Positions 17,506 to 24,426 of a DNA stretch of 34,088 nucleotides are shown piece after piece. The position numbers and the translations under genes are program-made. The notes below the pieces were generated by a model that did not search any database, was not told the DNA's origin, and saw only the letters and a program-made list of their open reading frames with translations. Positions within the stretch are counted from its first letter, which is position 1; every line of letters begins with the position of its first letter. The DNA comes from Deltaproteobacteria bacterium (GTDB taxonomy: Bacteria > Desulfobacterota > Desulfarculia > Adiutricales > Adiutricaceae): NCBI GenBank assembly GCA_031276865.1, contig JAISMF010000051.1:1-34088 (forward strand), written 5' to 3'.

Positions 17506-18467
17506 GTAAAGGCCTCCTAAGCTGGCGCCATGAGAGTTACGGCGCCGCGGGAGTTGTGTCCAGGCGGAGATGCTGGCCGCCTGGAATAACTATCTTCCTC
17601 CTTGTTCGCGAAAAACAGTTGGCCGAACCCGCCCTTGAGGCGGGCCGGGGAATTCGAAGTTTTACGGCCTCGAAAAAAAGCCGGCGGGGGCCGCCGTCGC
17701 CCACGAAGGCGGCCTTGGGGAAAGGGAAAAAATTTACCAAAATTTTTGAAAAAACAGGTGAAAACGCGTGTTTCCCGGAAATCTCGCCCAAAAGATTTTC
17801 AGCCCGGGAAATGGGGGAAATGAATCAGTTTTGATATTTTAATGTTTTTTGAAAGGAAGTCAACAAATTTTTTAACGCGTCGACCGATGAGGAGAGCCCC
17901 GCCGGCGCGGATATTTATTATTAGCGGCCCTTTTTATAAGCGGGGGCCCCGGAAAGCCGCTCCCAGGGCGGCGGCGCATCGGGAGATTAGGGGGAGATTA
18001 GGGGTCCGAGGAGTTTTCGGGGCGGCGGAGGGGGGCAAGTTTCGCCGAAAAACGCGGGCCTTCGATGGTCTAAACGCCGCCTTCTAAGCGCCGCTCCCCT
18101 GGGAAAAAGTCCGGGGTTCGTTTTCCCCATTCCCCAAACCGCGCGAAATTAGGTGAAAAACGCTTCGCGCGCGCGGCCCGCGAAGTTTTAGGTTTCGGCG
18201 CGGACTTGAACCGCGGGGGGGGCGGGAAGCGCCGCGCGCGGAAAAAAATTTTTTCGGCGCGCTTTTTTTGGGGGGGGGAGCCGTCTCCGGAGGGGTGGAT
18301 GGGATGTATTCCGGAGCTTATTTTTTTTCGCCCGGCAAGTCGTCCATGCGCGGGCGCGGAGATTTTTTCCCGCCCGACGACTTTTTCGGGGATCCGCCTG
18401 TATTTCGGCGTTTAGGCGCTTTTAGCCGTCCCCGCCCCGATTTTGGCGCCGTCCGCCCTCCCGGGCG
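17506..18467. other. GC-rich gap with no supported gene
   Basis: About 960 bases between the lipoprotein start and the transferase stop. The open frames seen are Arg/Lys/Pro-rich and overlap on both strands, as expected of GC-rich noncoding DNA. GGCGCC occurs twice at 17525-17545, just upstream of the lipoprotein ribosome site. No promoter, RNA gene or repeat array was recognised. Confidence 0.4.
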
Positions 18468-19121
18468 TCAGGGTTCCAAAAGCTCCTTCGGGGAAACGGG
18501 GAAAAGCTCCGCCGCCAGGGGTCCCCGGTCGGCGGCCAGGGTGAAGAGGTGCCCGTCGAACTCGATGGTATGGAAAAACCATTCCCGGCCCAGGGCGGCG
18601 ACGGATTCCCGAAAAAGGGGGGAGACGGAAAAGGAGGCCGGATCCAGGCGGAGACCCAGGCCCAGGGCCTTCAAGAGGCTCTCCTTGCGGGTCCAGAGCC
18701 GGAAAAAGGCGCGGGCGTCTTGGGAAAGGAAGTCTTTTTGGCCGCTCTCCTCCGGCGACAGCGCCCGGTTCAGGAGGCTTTCGAATTTCACGGGGCGGGA
18801 GAGATCCTCCACGTCCAGCCCGTGCCGAAAGGAGGCGGCGGAAAGGGCGGCGTAGCCGCCGGAGTGCGAGAGGCTGAAAAAGGGAAGGCCTTTTTTCAGC
18901 TCCGGACGACCCTGATAATCCCAGAGCACGTCCCCGTCCTCTTCCGCCCCCAGAAAGGTCCGCATAAGAAGCGCCGCGGAAAGGGAGCGGAGGCGGTCCT
19001 CCTCTTTAACGTAACGGAGGGCCTTTTTCCGGCGCCCGGGCGGAGCCAGCTCCAGGGCCCGGGGGAACGCGTCTTTCAAGAGACGGACCGGAAAGGCCCG
19101 GATTTCAATCGGCGCTTCCAA
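18468..19121 (-). CDS. 4'-phosphopantetheinyl transferase (Sfp/AcpT superfamily)
   Basis: Transfers 4'-phosphopantetheine from CoA to a serine of a carrier protein. 217 residues, typical of the Sfp-type superfamily. Motifs are FSLSHSGGYAALSAA, HGLDVEDL with Mg ligands D103 and E105, and FFRLWTRKESLLKALGLGL with K146, E147 and K151. All the core metal- and CoA-binding residues are present, so activity is expected. The start is TTG at 19121, overlapping the upstream MlaF-like gene by 17 bases, so the two are co-transcribed and translationally coupled. No carrier-protein, polyketide or peptide synthetase gene is in the window, so the target cannot be named. The gene may serve fatty-acid acyl carrier protein. 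Confidence 0.9.
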   Translation of the reverse strand: MEAPIEIRAFPVRLLKDAFPRALELAPPGRRKKALRYVKEEDRLRSLSAALLMRTFLGAEEDGDVLWDYQGRPELKKGLPFFSLSHSGGYAALSAASFRHGLDVEDLSRPVKFESLLNRALSPEESGQKDFLSQDARAFFRLWTRKESLLKALGLGLRLDPASFSVSPLFRESVAALGREWFFHTIEFDGHLFTLAADRGPLAAELFPVSPKELLEP

Positions 19122-19908
19122 GTTTCCGGTAACGCGCGAGGAATTTCACGATGTAGGGATCCGGGTTGGTCAGGTGCTCCTCCAAGGAGCCCCGGGCCCG
19201 AATCCCCCCCTCGTGAAGGATGACGATGTCCGCGGAAAAGCGCCGGGCCACGTCCACGTCGCTGGTGGCGAGGATCATGGCCGCCCCCAGATTTTCCGAG
19301 AGGCGGTTTAAAAGCCTGATGATGCTCCCGCTGGTCAAGGGGTCGAGGCCGGCCGTGGGCTCGTCGAAGATGGCCAGCTCCGGATTCACGATGAGGGCCC
19401 GGGCGATGGCCGCCCTCTTCTTCATGCCGCCGGAGAGGCTGGACGGGCTCAGCGCGGCGGCCTTTTCGAGGCCCACGTTTTTAAGCATGGCGGCTATCTC
19501 CTCTTTGGAGGCGGCTTCGCGCCCGCCGCGGCGCCGGGAGGACTCCAGGGAGGCCAGGAAGAGGTTTTCGGCGACGTTCATGCTGTCGAAGAGGGCCCCG
19601 GCCTGGAACTGCATGCCCAGGCGCCGCCGCGAACGCTCCAGATCGGTTAGCTTCAACGCGGACACGTCGCGGTTGAAAAGGAGGACCTTTCCCGCCTCCG
19701 GCGGGACTAAACCGGTCAGGACTTTAAGAAGGGTGCTTTTCCCGGAGGAGGATTCCCCTAAAACGGAAATACGGCGCCCTTTGGGGATTTGGAGGCTGAA
19801 GTTTTTCAAGACGACCTTCTCTCCGAAAGAGACGGTCACGCTTTGAAGTTCGGAGACGAGTTCGGAAGCGCCCTCCCCGCGGTCCCTTTTTTTCAGAAGG
19901 GCGGTCAT
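19105..19908 (-). CDS. MlaF-like ABC transporter ATP-binding protein
   Basis: 267 residues of an ABC ATPase of the Mla/Mce phospholipid-transport type. The Q-loop context FQAGALFDSMNVAENL and the signature LSGGMKKRAAIARAL are characteristic of that branch. Walker A is GESSSGKST (51-59), with Ser54 where Gly is usual. Walker B LAIFDEPTAGLDP is intact. The H-loop, normally T-H-D, reads ATSDVD with Ser216 in the histidine position. That His normally positions the gamma-phosphate, so hydrolysis may be slow or may depend on a partner subunit. The cognate permease (MlaE) and MCE protein (MlaD) are not adjacent and not in the window. The gene starts at ATG 19908 and shares an overlapping transcript with the phosphopantetheinyl transferase. 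Confidence 0.85.
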   Translation of the reverse strand: MTALLKKRDRGEGASELVSELQSVTVSFGEKVVLKNFSLQIPKGRRISVLGESSSGKSTLLKVLTGLVPPEAGKVLLFNRDVSALKLTDLERSRRRLGMQFQAGALFDSMNVAENLFLASLESSRRRGGREAASKEEIAAMLKNVGLEKAAALSPSSLSGGMKKRAAIARALIVNPELAIFDEPTAGLDPLTSGSIIRLLNRLSENLGAAMILATSDVDVARRFSADIVILHEGGIRARGSLEEHLTNPDPYIVKFLARYRKLGSAD

Positions 19909-20078
19909 AATTCCGCCCCGGCCCCAGCGAGGGCGGCCGCGGGACGCGGAGGGGAAGCCGGAAAACGGACCTTGCGCGGTCTTAAGCGGCTGAACCGGAA
20001 TTTGGGGATCCCCTGGGAGGCGAAGGGAGGCGCGAGATGGCCGGGCGGGTTTGCGGAAAGGGATCTCTCGCGCACGGG

Positions 20079-21626
20079 CTACTCCTCCGTCTTCCCCTCG
20101 TCGGGGTTCGGGGCGTCGGCTTTCGGGGCGTCGGCTTTCGGGGCGTCCGTTTTCGGGGCGTCGGATATTTTGGCGCCGTTTCCGGTCTCCCGGGCCTCCT
20201 CTTCCAGGAAGATCTTCTCGATGTCGGCCTGGCTCAGGCCTCCCACGGTGCTGGGGCCTTTCAGGGGGTCGTCTTTGAAGAGCTTTCGCTCTTTTTTGGT
20301 AATCTTAGCCTTCTTTCCGCCCTTAAATTTATCTTTTTCCAGATCGACCTCTTTGAGGGCGGATTTATCCCGGGAAGGGGGCGCGACCTCCTTTCCCCGG
20401 GTTTTTTTCGCCTTCCCCTTGAGAAAAGCGTTTTTGGCCTCCTTGGGAGGGCCGCTCCGGCCCTCCTTGGAGAAGGGCTTCCCGCCGGGGGAGGGGCGTT
20501 TTTCATAGCCCCGGTTGGCGGGTTCGTAGTCCCTTATCTTTTCCAAAAGCGACGCGACGGACTCCAGGGCGGAACCAGCCCTTTTGAGGCGCTGGCCTCC
20601 CAGATCGTCGAAGGAGGAGGCCTCGAAGAGGGTCGTCATCCGCGCGGCGAGCGTTTCCCCGAAGGCCGTGACGGATTCCAGGAAGGCCGCGCCTTCCGGA
20701 TTTTCTCCGACGGCGGAGATAATTCCGTTTTTCAGCTCCTGAAAACCCTCCTGGAGCTCCTCGGCGACGCTTAGGATCTTTTCGGCCGATTCGGAAAGAA
20801 GGGTCTCGGTCTCTTTGAGCCTCTCCAGGGCCAGGGGGATCTCCCTATCCAAGGCCGGATCCAGCTCGGGAAACGCGACTCGCAGCGAGGGCGCGGGGCG
20901 CTTTTCCGGAAAGCGACCCCCCGAACGTGGGGCCGGGGCCTTGCCCCCCCGAAAGGCGCTTTTGGGCGCCCGTCCGGCGGGGCGCTCCTCCCGGCGCGCG
21001 CGTCCGGCGCGGGGGAAGTCGCCGCCGGAGCCCTCCGGAAAATCTCCGGAGCGCTCCCTGAAAGGGGCCCCCGGACGGGGGCCCTTCCGGAAGGGCTTCT
21101 TTCCGGAGCCCTCCGGCAAATCTCCGGAGCGCTCCCGGAAAGGGGCCCCCGGACGGGGGCCCTTCCGGAAGGGCTTCTTTCCGGTGCCCTCAGGGAAATC
21201 TCCAAAGCGCTCCCCTTCTCGCTCCCTGACAGGGGCCCCCGGACGGGGGCCCTTCCGGAAGGGCTTCTTGCGGGAGCCCTCCGGGAACTCCCCAAAGCGC
21301 TCCCCTTCTCGGTCCCGGAAAGGGGCCCCCGGACGGGGGCCCTTCCGGAAGGGCTTTTTTCCGGCGCCTTCCGGGAAATCCCCAAAGCGCTCCCTTTCGC
21401 GGGCCCTGAAAGGGGCCCCCGAAGGGGGGCCCTTCCGGGGGGGCTTCTTCCGGAAGGTCTTGCCTTCGGAGAGGTCCGCCCGGGTGTAGTGGACGGTGCC
21501 GTAGGGGGTTTCGGACTTGAGGTATTCCGAGAGCTTTCTTTTGGGAGTCTCCGGCGGCGGCGGCGGGGGGGCGTTTTTTTTCAACGCCCTCCTCTCGCCG
21601 GGGCCCCGTTTTATCACTTTGGTCAT
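20079..21626 (-). CDS. CheZ-domain protein with N-terminal basic repeats and C-terminal FliM-like peptide
   Basis: 515 residues. Residues 1-57 start basic with a PPPPPP run. Residues ~58-205 are five copies of a 26/30-residue repeat with core KKPFRKGPRPGAPFRER and tail GDFPEGSG, highly basic. Residues ~250-365 form a long amphipathic helical hairpin as in CheZ. Its diagnostic motif is SFDDLGGQRLKR: D341 and Q345 match the CheZ pair (Asp143 and Gln147 in E. coli, motif DLTGQ) that inserts into CheY-P and activates water for dephosphorylation. Residues 464-473 (LSQADIEKIF) resemble the CheY-binding N-terminal peptide of FliM (LSQxEIDxL). In classical CheZ a C-terminal helix does this tethering. 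The tail has DAPK/DAPKA repeats. Activity on a CheY-like receiver is inferred. No chemotaxis or flagellar genes are in the window. Confidence 0.78.
   Translation of the reverse strand: MTKVIKRGPGERRALKKNAPPPPPPETPKRKLSEYLKSETPYGTVHYTRADLSEGKTFRKKPPRKGPPSGAPFRARERERFGDFPEGAGKKPFRKGPRPGAPFRDREGERFGEFPEGSRKKPFRKGPRPGAPVREREGERFGDFPEGTGKKPFRKGPRPGAPFRERSGDLPEGSGKKPFRKGPRPGAPFRERSGDFPEGSGGDFPRAGRARREERPAGRAPKSAFRGGKAPAPRSGGRFPEKRPAPSLRVAFPELDPALDREIPLALERLKETETLLSESAEKILSVAEELQEGFQELKNGIISAVGENPEGAAFLESVTAFGETLAARMTTLFEASSFDDLGGQRLKRAGSALESVASLLEKIRDYEPANRGYEKRPSPGGKPFSKEGRSGPPKEAKNAFLKGKAKKTRGKEVAPPSRDKSALKEVDLEKDKFKGGKKAKITKKERKLFKDDPLKGPSTVGGLSQADIEKIFLEEEARETGNGAKISDAPKTDAPKADAPKADAPNPDEGKTEE
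20110..20169. repeat. 15-bp tandem repeat, four units
   Basis: Units begin at 20110, 20125, 20140 and 20155 (GGGGCGTCGGCTTTC and variants). They encode the DAPKA repeats at the C terminus of the CheZ-domain protein. In-frame gain or loss would change tail length only. Confidence 0.9.
21052..21430. repeat. 78/90-bp coding tandem repeat, five units
   Basis: The landmark AGGGGCCCCC recurs at 21063, 21141, 21231, 21321 and 21411, giving one 78-bp and three 90-bp periods, all multiples of three. The 12-bp difference adds or removes four residues (REGE-like). Each unit contains a strong inverted repeat (GGGGCCCCC with GGGGGCCC around CGGAC) that could form a hairpin in DNA or mRNA. Confidence 0.93.
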
Positions 21627-21670
21627 GAGTTGGTTTTCGGCGCCGGCGTTGCCGGAGCCTTTCTTTCAAG

Positions 21671-21703
21671 AAGCCCCCGGGCCCTTCGGCCCGGGGGCTT
21701 TTA
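21671..21703. terminator. GC-rich terminator-like hairpin
   Basis: A perfect 13-bp stem (21671-21683 with 21688-21700) around CTTC, four bases beyond the stop of the DJ-1/PfpI gene in its direction of transcription. The minus-strand side has only a short T-poor tail (CTTCTTGAAAG), so termination efficiency is uncertain. Confidence 0.6.
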
Positions 21704-22246
21704 TCAGGCGGAGAAGAGGAGGCCGCTTCCGACCTTGCGGGCGGTTTCGGCGCCGGATAATATTTTAAGGACCTCCAAAGCGAAGGGAATGGCCGTGCCC
21801 GGTCCCCGGGAGGTGGTAAGCGTTCCGTCCGTGACCACGGGATCCTTCAAGATGGCCGCTCCCTCGAGTTGGTCCTCGAAACCCGGGTAGACCACCGCCT
21901 TCTTCCCCTTTAAAAGCCCCAGGGTCCCCAAGACGACCGGGGCCGCGCAGATGGCCGCGATCTTTTGCCCGGCCTTTCCGGCTAGGGCGATGAAATCCAG
22001 GAACTCCGGGCGGTCCAGATAGGCGACGGTGCCGCCGGGGATTATCAAAACGTCGTAGTCCTCCCGCCGCAGACCCTTGAAAAGGCGGTCGGCCTTGATT
22101 TCCATTCCGTGCTTGCCTTTGACGGCTAATCCGCCTTCCAGGGAGACCAAATCCGTCTCCACCTTCCCCCTGCGGAGGATATCCGCCGTGCTCACGGCCT
22201 CGATCTCCTCGAAGCCGTCGATTAAAAACAACGCGGCTCTGGCCAT
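21704..22246 (-). CDS. DJ-1/PfpI family protein (YajL-like)
   Basis: 180 residues, the usual length. ATG 22246 is preceded by AAGGAGA. It has the flavodoxin-like DJ-1 fold: LFLIDGFEEIEAV with conserved Glu16, DVLIIPGG, and the nucleophile elbow AAICAAPVVLG with Cys100, followed by TSRGPGTA near the C terminus. These residues match DJ-1/YajL proteins, which act as cytosolic glyoxalase/deglycase or chaperone-like stress proteins. Which of those it does cannot be read from sequence. It stands alone, with an A-rich repeat array upstream separating it from pyrR. Confidence 0.92.
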   Translation of the reverse strand: MARAALFLIDGFEEIEAVSTADILRRGKVETDLVSLEGGLAVKGKHGMEIKADRLFKGLRREDYDVLIIPGGTVAYLDRPEFLDFIALAGKAGQKIAAICAAPVVLGTLGLLKGKKAVVYPGFEDQLEGAAILKDPVVTDGTLTTSRGPGTAIPFALEVLKILSGAETARKVGSGLLFSA

Positions 22247-22420
22247 TTCTCTCCTTTCGGAAAATCCGCCGAAATCCGCCTCCCTTGGCGCCTTGGCTTG
22301 AAAGCGTCCGGATAACCGGGGAGGGAGGCGCCGAAAAAAAGCGCGGGAAAAAATAAAACGGATTTAAAAAAAAGCGTTCCCGCTTTGAAAGTCTTTGGAG
22401 GCTGTTTTCGGCCACGGAGG

Positions 22421-22747
22421 ATGAAAAAAATAGAAAACGATTTAAAAAAATAGAAAACGACTTAAAAAATAGAAAACGATTTAAAAAAAAATTGAAAACG
22501 ATTTAAAAAAACAGGGAACGATTAAAAAAAAGAAACGATTTTACAAAAAACTAGAGAAATATTTTACAAAAAAACAGAAAACGATTTAAAAAAAAGGGAA
22601 CGATTTTACAAAAAATGAGAAAAATATTTTACAAAAGAACAGAAAACGATTTTACAAAAAAACGAGAAATATTTTAAAAAACGGAAAACGATTTAAAAAA
22701 AAATGCGGAAACGATTTAAAAAAAAGGAGGGGTGTTAAAAAAAAAAA
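22421..22747. repeat. A-rich degenerate tandem array, about 14 units
   Basis: Fourteen units of 18-24 bases with consensus GAAAACGATTTAAAAAAA. Eleven carry the CGAT/CGAC core and three carry AAATATTTTA instead. Nearly every base outside the core is A on the plus strand. It sits between pyrR (22812) and the DJ-1 gene (start 22246), both minus strand. No reading frame or CRISPR-like spacer structure exists. A-tracts phased near 20 bases could bend DNA or bind nucleoid proteins. Confidence 0.88.
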
Positions 22748-22811
22748 CCGGTCGCCGCAAAGGCCGGGTCTCCGGAAGAGCCCTCTCGGGGGCGCTTCCG
22801 GAATCCAGCGC

Positions 22812-23384
22812 TCAAAGGCTCTTAGGCGAGATGAGCACCACCTCGCCCAGGCGCTCCGGGCCGTTGAAGCTGACCTCCACTATCTCGGAGAAATCGGTCG
22901 CGAAGGCGAAGGGGGCGTAGTCGGCTTTGACGGGCATCTGCCTATGGCCCCTGTCCACCAGGACCGCGAGCTCCACTCCCGCCGGACGGCCGAACTCGGT
23001 CAAGGCGTCCAGGGCGGCCCGGACGGTGCGGCCGGTGTAGAGGACGTCGTCCACCAGGATGACCCTTTTTCCTTCGAGACTGAAGAGGATGCGGGTGGGT
23101 CCGATCTCGGGAAAGGAGCGGGCCCGGGTCCAGTCGTCCCGGTAGAAGTTTATGTCCACCGTCGCCGTCAAAGGCGCTTTTCCCGTGGACGCGTGGACGA
23201 GCTCCCCCAGGCGCTCCGCCACCCGCACCCCGCCCCGGCGGATGCCCACCAGGACCGGCGGGTCCTCCTTGCGCCTGAGGATGTCCGCGGCCATGCCGGT
23301 GAGGGCGTTTTCCACCTCCTCCGGGCCGTAGACCACGGTTCTTTTGGGGGACCCCTTGAAGCTTTCCGAAGCGCTCTCGCTCAT
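22812..23384 (-). CDS. pyrR: PyrR, pyr operon regulator / uracil phosphoribosyltransferase
   Basis: 190 residues with the PyrR signature set: VLVGIRRGGVRVAERL, TVDINFYRDDWT, the PRPP-binding loop VILVDDVLYTGRTVRAALDAL, and LVDRGHRQMPVKADY. PyrR proteins bind pyr mRNA to control attenuation in a UMP-dependent way, and many also make UMP from uracil and PRPP. The catalytic loop is intact, so enzyme activity is expected. Its ATG overlaps the TGA of the LarC-like gene by four bases (ATGA), so the two are translationally coupled. No pyrimidine biosynthesis gene is next to it. A possible attenuator in the leader of the pair (24244-24290) could be its own target. Confidence 0.93.
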   Translation of the reverse strand: MSESASESFKGSPKRTVVYGPEEVENALTGMAADILRRKEDPPVLVGIRRGGVRVAERLGELVHASTGKAPLTATVDINFYRDDWTRARSFPEIGPTRILFSLEGKRVILVDDVLYTGRTVRAALDALTEFGRPAGVELAVLVDRGHRQMPVKADYAPFAFATDFSEIVEVSFNGPERLGEVVLISPKSL

Positions 23385-24169
23385 GAATCACCAGGGTTCG
23401 ACAGGGTTCCCAGGGCGAACTGGGCCCCGTTGGGGACGCCGGGAAGGGGCCGGGTCCCGAAGATGAGGGCCTGGCGCTCCACCGTCATTTCCGGCCAGGG
23501 CCCGAAGCGGGCCCCGAAGGCCTTTAAAAGGGCCGCTCCGGTGGGGGTGACCGTCTCGCCCCGACTGTCCACGCCCCGCACCGCCATCCCCTCCAAAAGG
23601 ATGGAGACCGCCGGGGCCGGGGAGTTTAAAAGGCCGTGGGCGCAGCGGATGACGCCGTCGCACACGGGAAGGGGTCCGCAGACGAAGCTCGCGGCGCGGA
23701 GCCGGGTGAAGAAAACGGAGGCGAGCCCGGCGTCCAGGATGCTGTCCAGGGCCCCCACCTCGTGGAAGCTCACCCTGTCTTCCGGCACGCCGTGCACCCT
23801 GGACTCGGCCGCGGCCAGGATCCGGAAGGCCCTAAGGGCCGTCTCCCGGGCCGCGTCCGCGAGCGCTGACTTTTCAAATATCTCCGTTATCTCTTTCAGG
23901 CCGCGGTGGAGGCGCCCCTCCCCGGGCGAATCGATTTCAAGCCCCCAGCCGGAGATGGAGTCGTGCGACCTTTCCACCACCCTGACCTTTCCCTTGAGTT
24001 CGGAAAAGCCAAGAGATTCCAGCGCCCCGTCCATGTCGGAGTCTTCCGCCCCCAGGAGCTTGAAGAGGCCGGAAACCAAAATGTCGCCGGAGACCCCCGA
24101 GTTGGGCCGCAGGACCAAAACCCTCCCCCTGGAAGGGGCGTCGTTGGTTTCCAGGCTCTTTTCCGTCAT
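23381..24169 (-). CDS. larC: LarC-like nickel insertion protein, first domain only
   Basis: LarC inserts nickel into the pincer cofactor of lactate racemase-type enzymes. This 262-residue product matches the N-terminal (LarC1) part: NSGVSGDILVSGL near the start, LHRGLKEI, VSFHEVGALDSILDA, CGPLPVCDGVIRCAHGLL, TVTPTGAALL, and the closing GTRPLPGVPNGAQFALG. Full LarC proteins are about 400 residues. In the lactobacillus locus the second domain (LarC2) is joined by programmed frameshifting. Here the frame ends soon after domain one and the next ORF is pyrR, so LarC2 is absent. Genes for LarA, LarB and LarE are also absent from the window. It may be a truncated paralog, a stand-alone LarC1, or a protein of different function in the same family. 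Confidence 0.82.
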   Translation of the reverse strand: MTEKSLETNDAPSRGRVLVLRPNSGVSGDILVSGLFKLLGAEDSDMDGALESLGFSELKGKVRVVERSHDSISGWGLEIDSPGEGRLHRGLKEITEIFEKSALADAARETALRAFRILAAAESRVHGVPEDRVSFHEVGALDSILDAGLASVFFTRLRAASFVCGPLPVCDGVIRCAHGLLNSPAPAVSILLEGMAVRGVDSRGETVTPTGAALLKAFGARFGPWPEMTVERQALIFGTRPLPGVPNGAQFALGTLSNPGDS

Positions 24170-24243
24170 GGCCGCGCTCTTTCGCGGCGCCCTCCGCCGC
24201 CGGCCCCGGAAGGGGAGTTTGGCGGAAATTTAAGGCGCCGAAG

Positions 24244-24265
24244 AAAAAAGCCCTCTTCCGAGGGC
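24244..24265 (-). terminator. Intrinsic terminator in the larC-pyrR leader (attenuator candidate)
   Basis: On the minus strand GCCCTC, a GGAA tetraloop, GAGGGC and six T residues lie between the candidate promoter (24297) and the ATG at 24169. It could simply end the corC transcript. If the promoter is real, it would instead abort the larC-pyrR message after about 47 bases. CTTCC upstream can pair with GGAAG in the loop and 3' arm, a possible antiterminator. Confidence 0.6.
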
Positions 24266-24296
24266 GCTTTCGGGAAGGTTCCTCCGGGCGTCTCAA

Positions 24297-24305
24297 AGTA
24301 TAGCA
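24297..24305 (-). promoter_or_regulatory. Extended -10 promoter for larC-pyrR
   Basis: Minus-strand TGC-TATACT is a good extended -10 element. The -35 region (GGTTAC at 17 bases) is poor, as is usual when the extended motif is present. Transcription would start near 24290. Confidence 0.5.
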
Positions 24306-24328
24306 CATCCCGATATGGCGTAACCGGC

Positions 24329-24350
24329 GAAGGCCTTTTTAAAGGCCTTC
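24329..24350. terminator. 22-bp palindrome after the CorC gene
   Basis: GAAGGCCTTT and AAAGGCCTTC form a 10-bp perfect stem around TT. It lies 77 bases downstream of the minus-strand CorC-like gene and has no T tail. It may stabilise or weakly terminate that message. Confidence 0.4.
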
Positions 24351-24426
24351 GGGGAGGAAAACCCTTTCCGGAGGGGAAGGGGGGGAAGCCCCGAAGAGGA
24401 GGGCTGCGGGGAGGGGGGGCGGCCCC

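Noticed and set aside
22421..22747. CRISPR array
   Set aside because: Units are degenerate, contiguous and 18-24 bases long with no unique spacers, and no cas gene is present.
22944..24233. A 429-codon plus-strand open frame across pyrR and larC
   Set aside because: It is antisense to two recognisable enzymes and has an Arg/Pro/Ser-rich composition with no motif.
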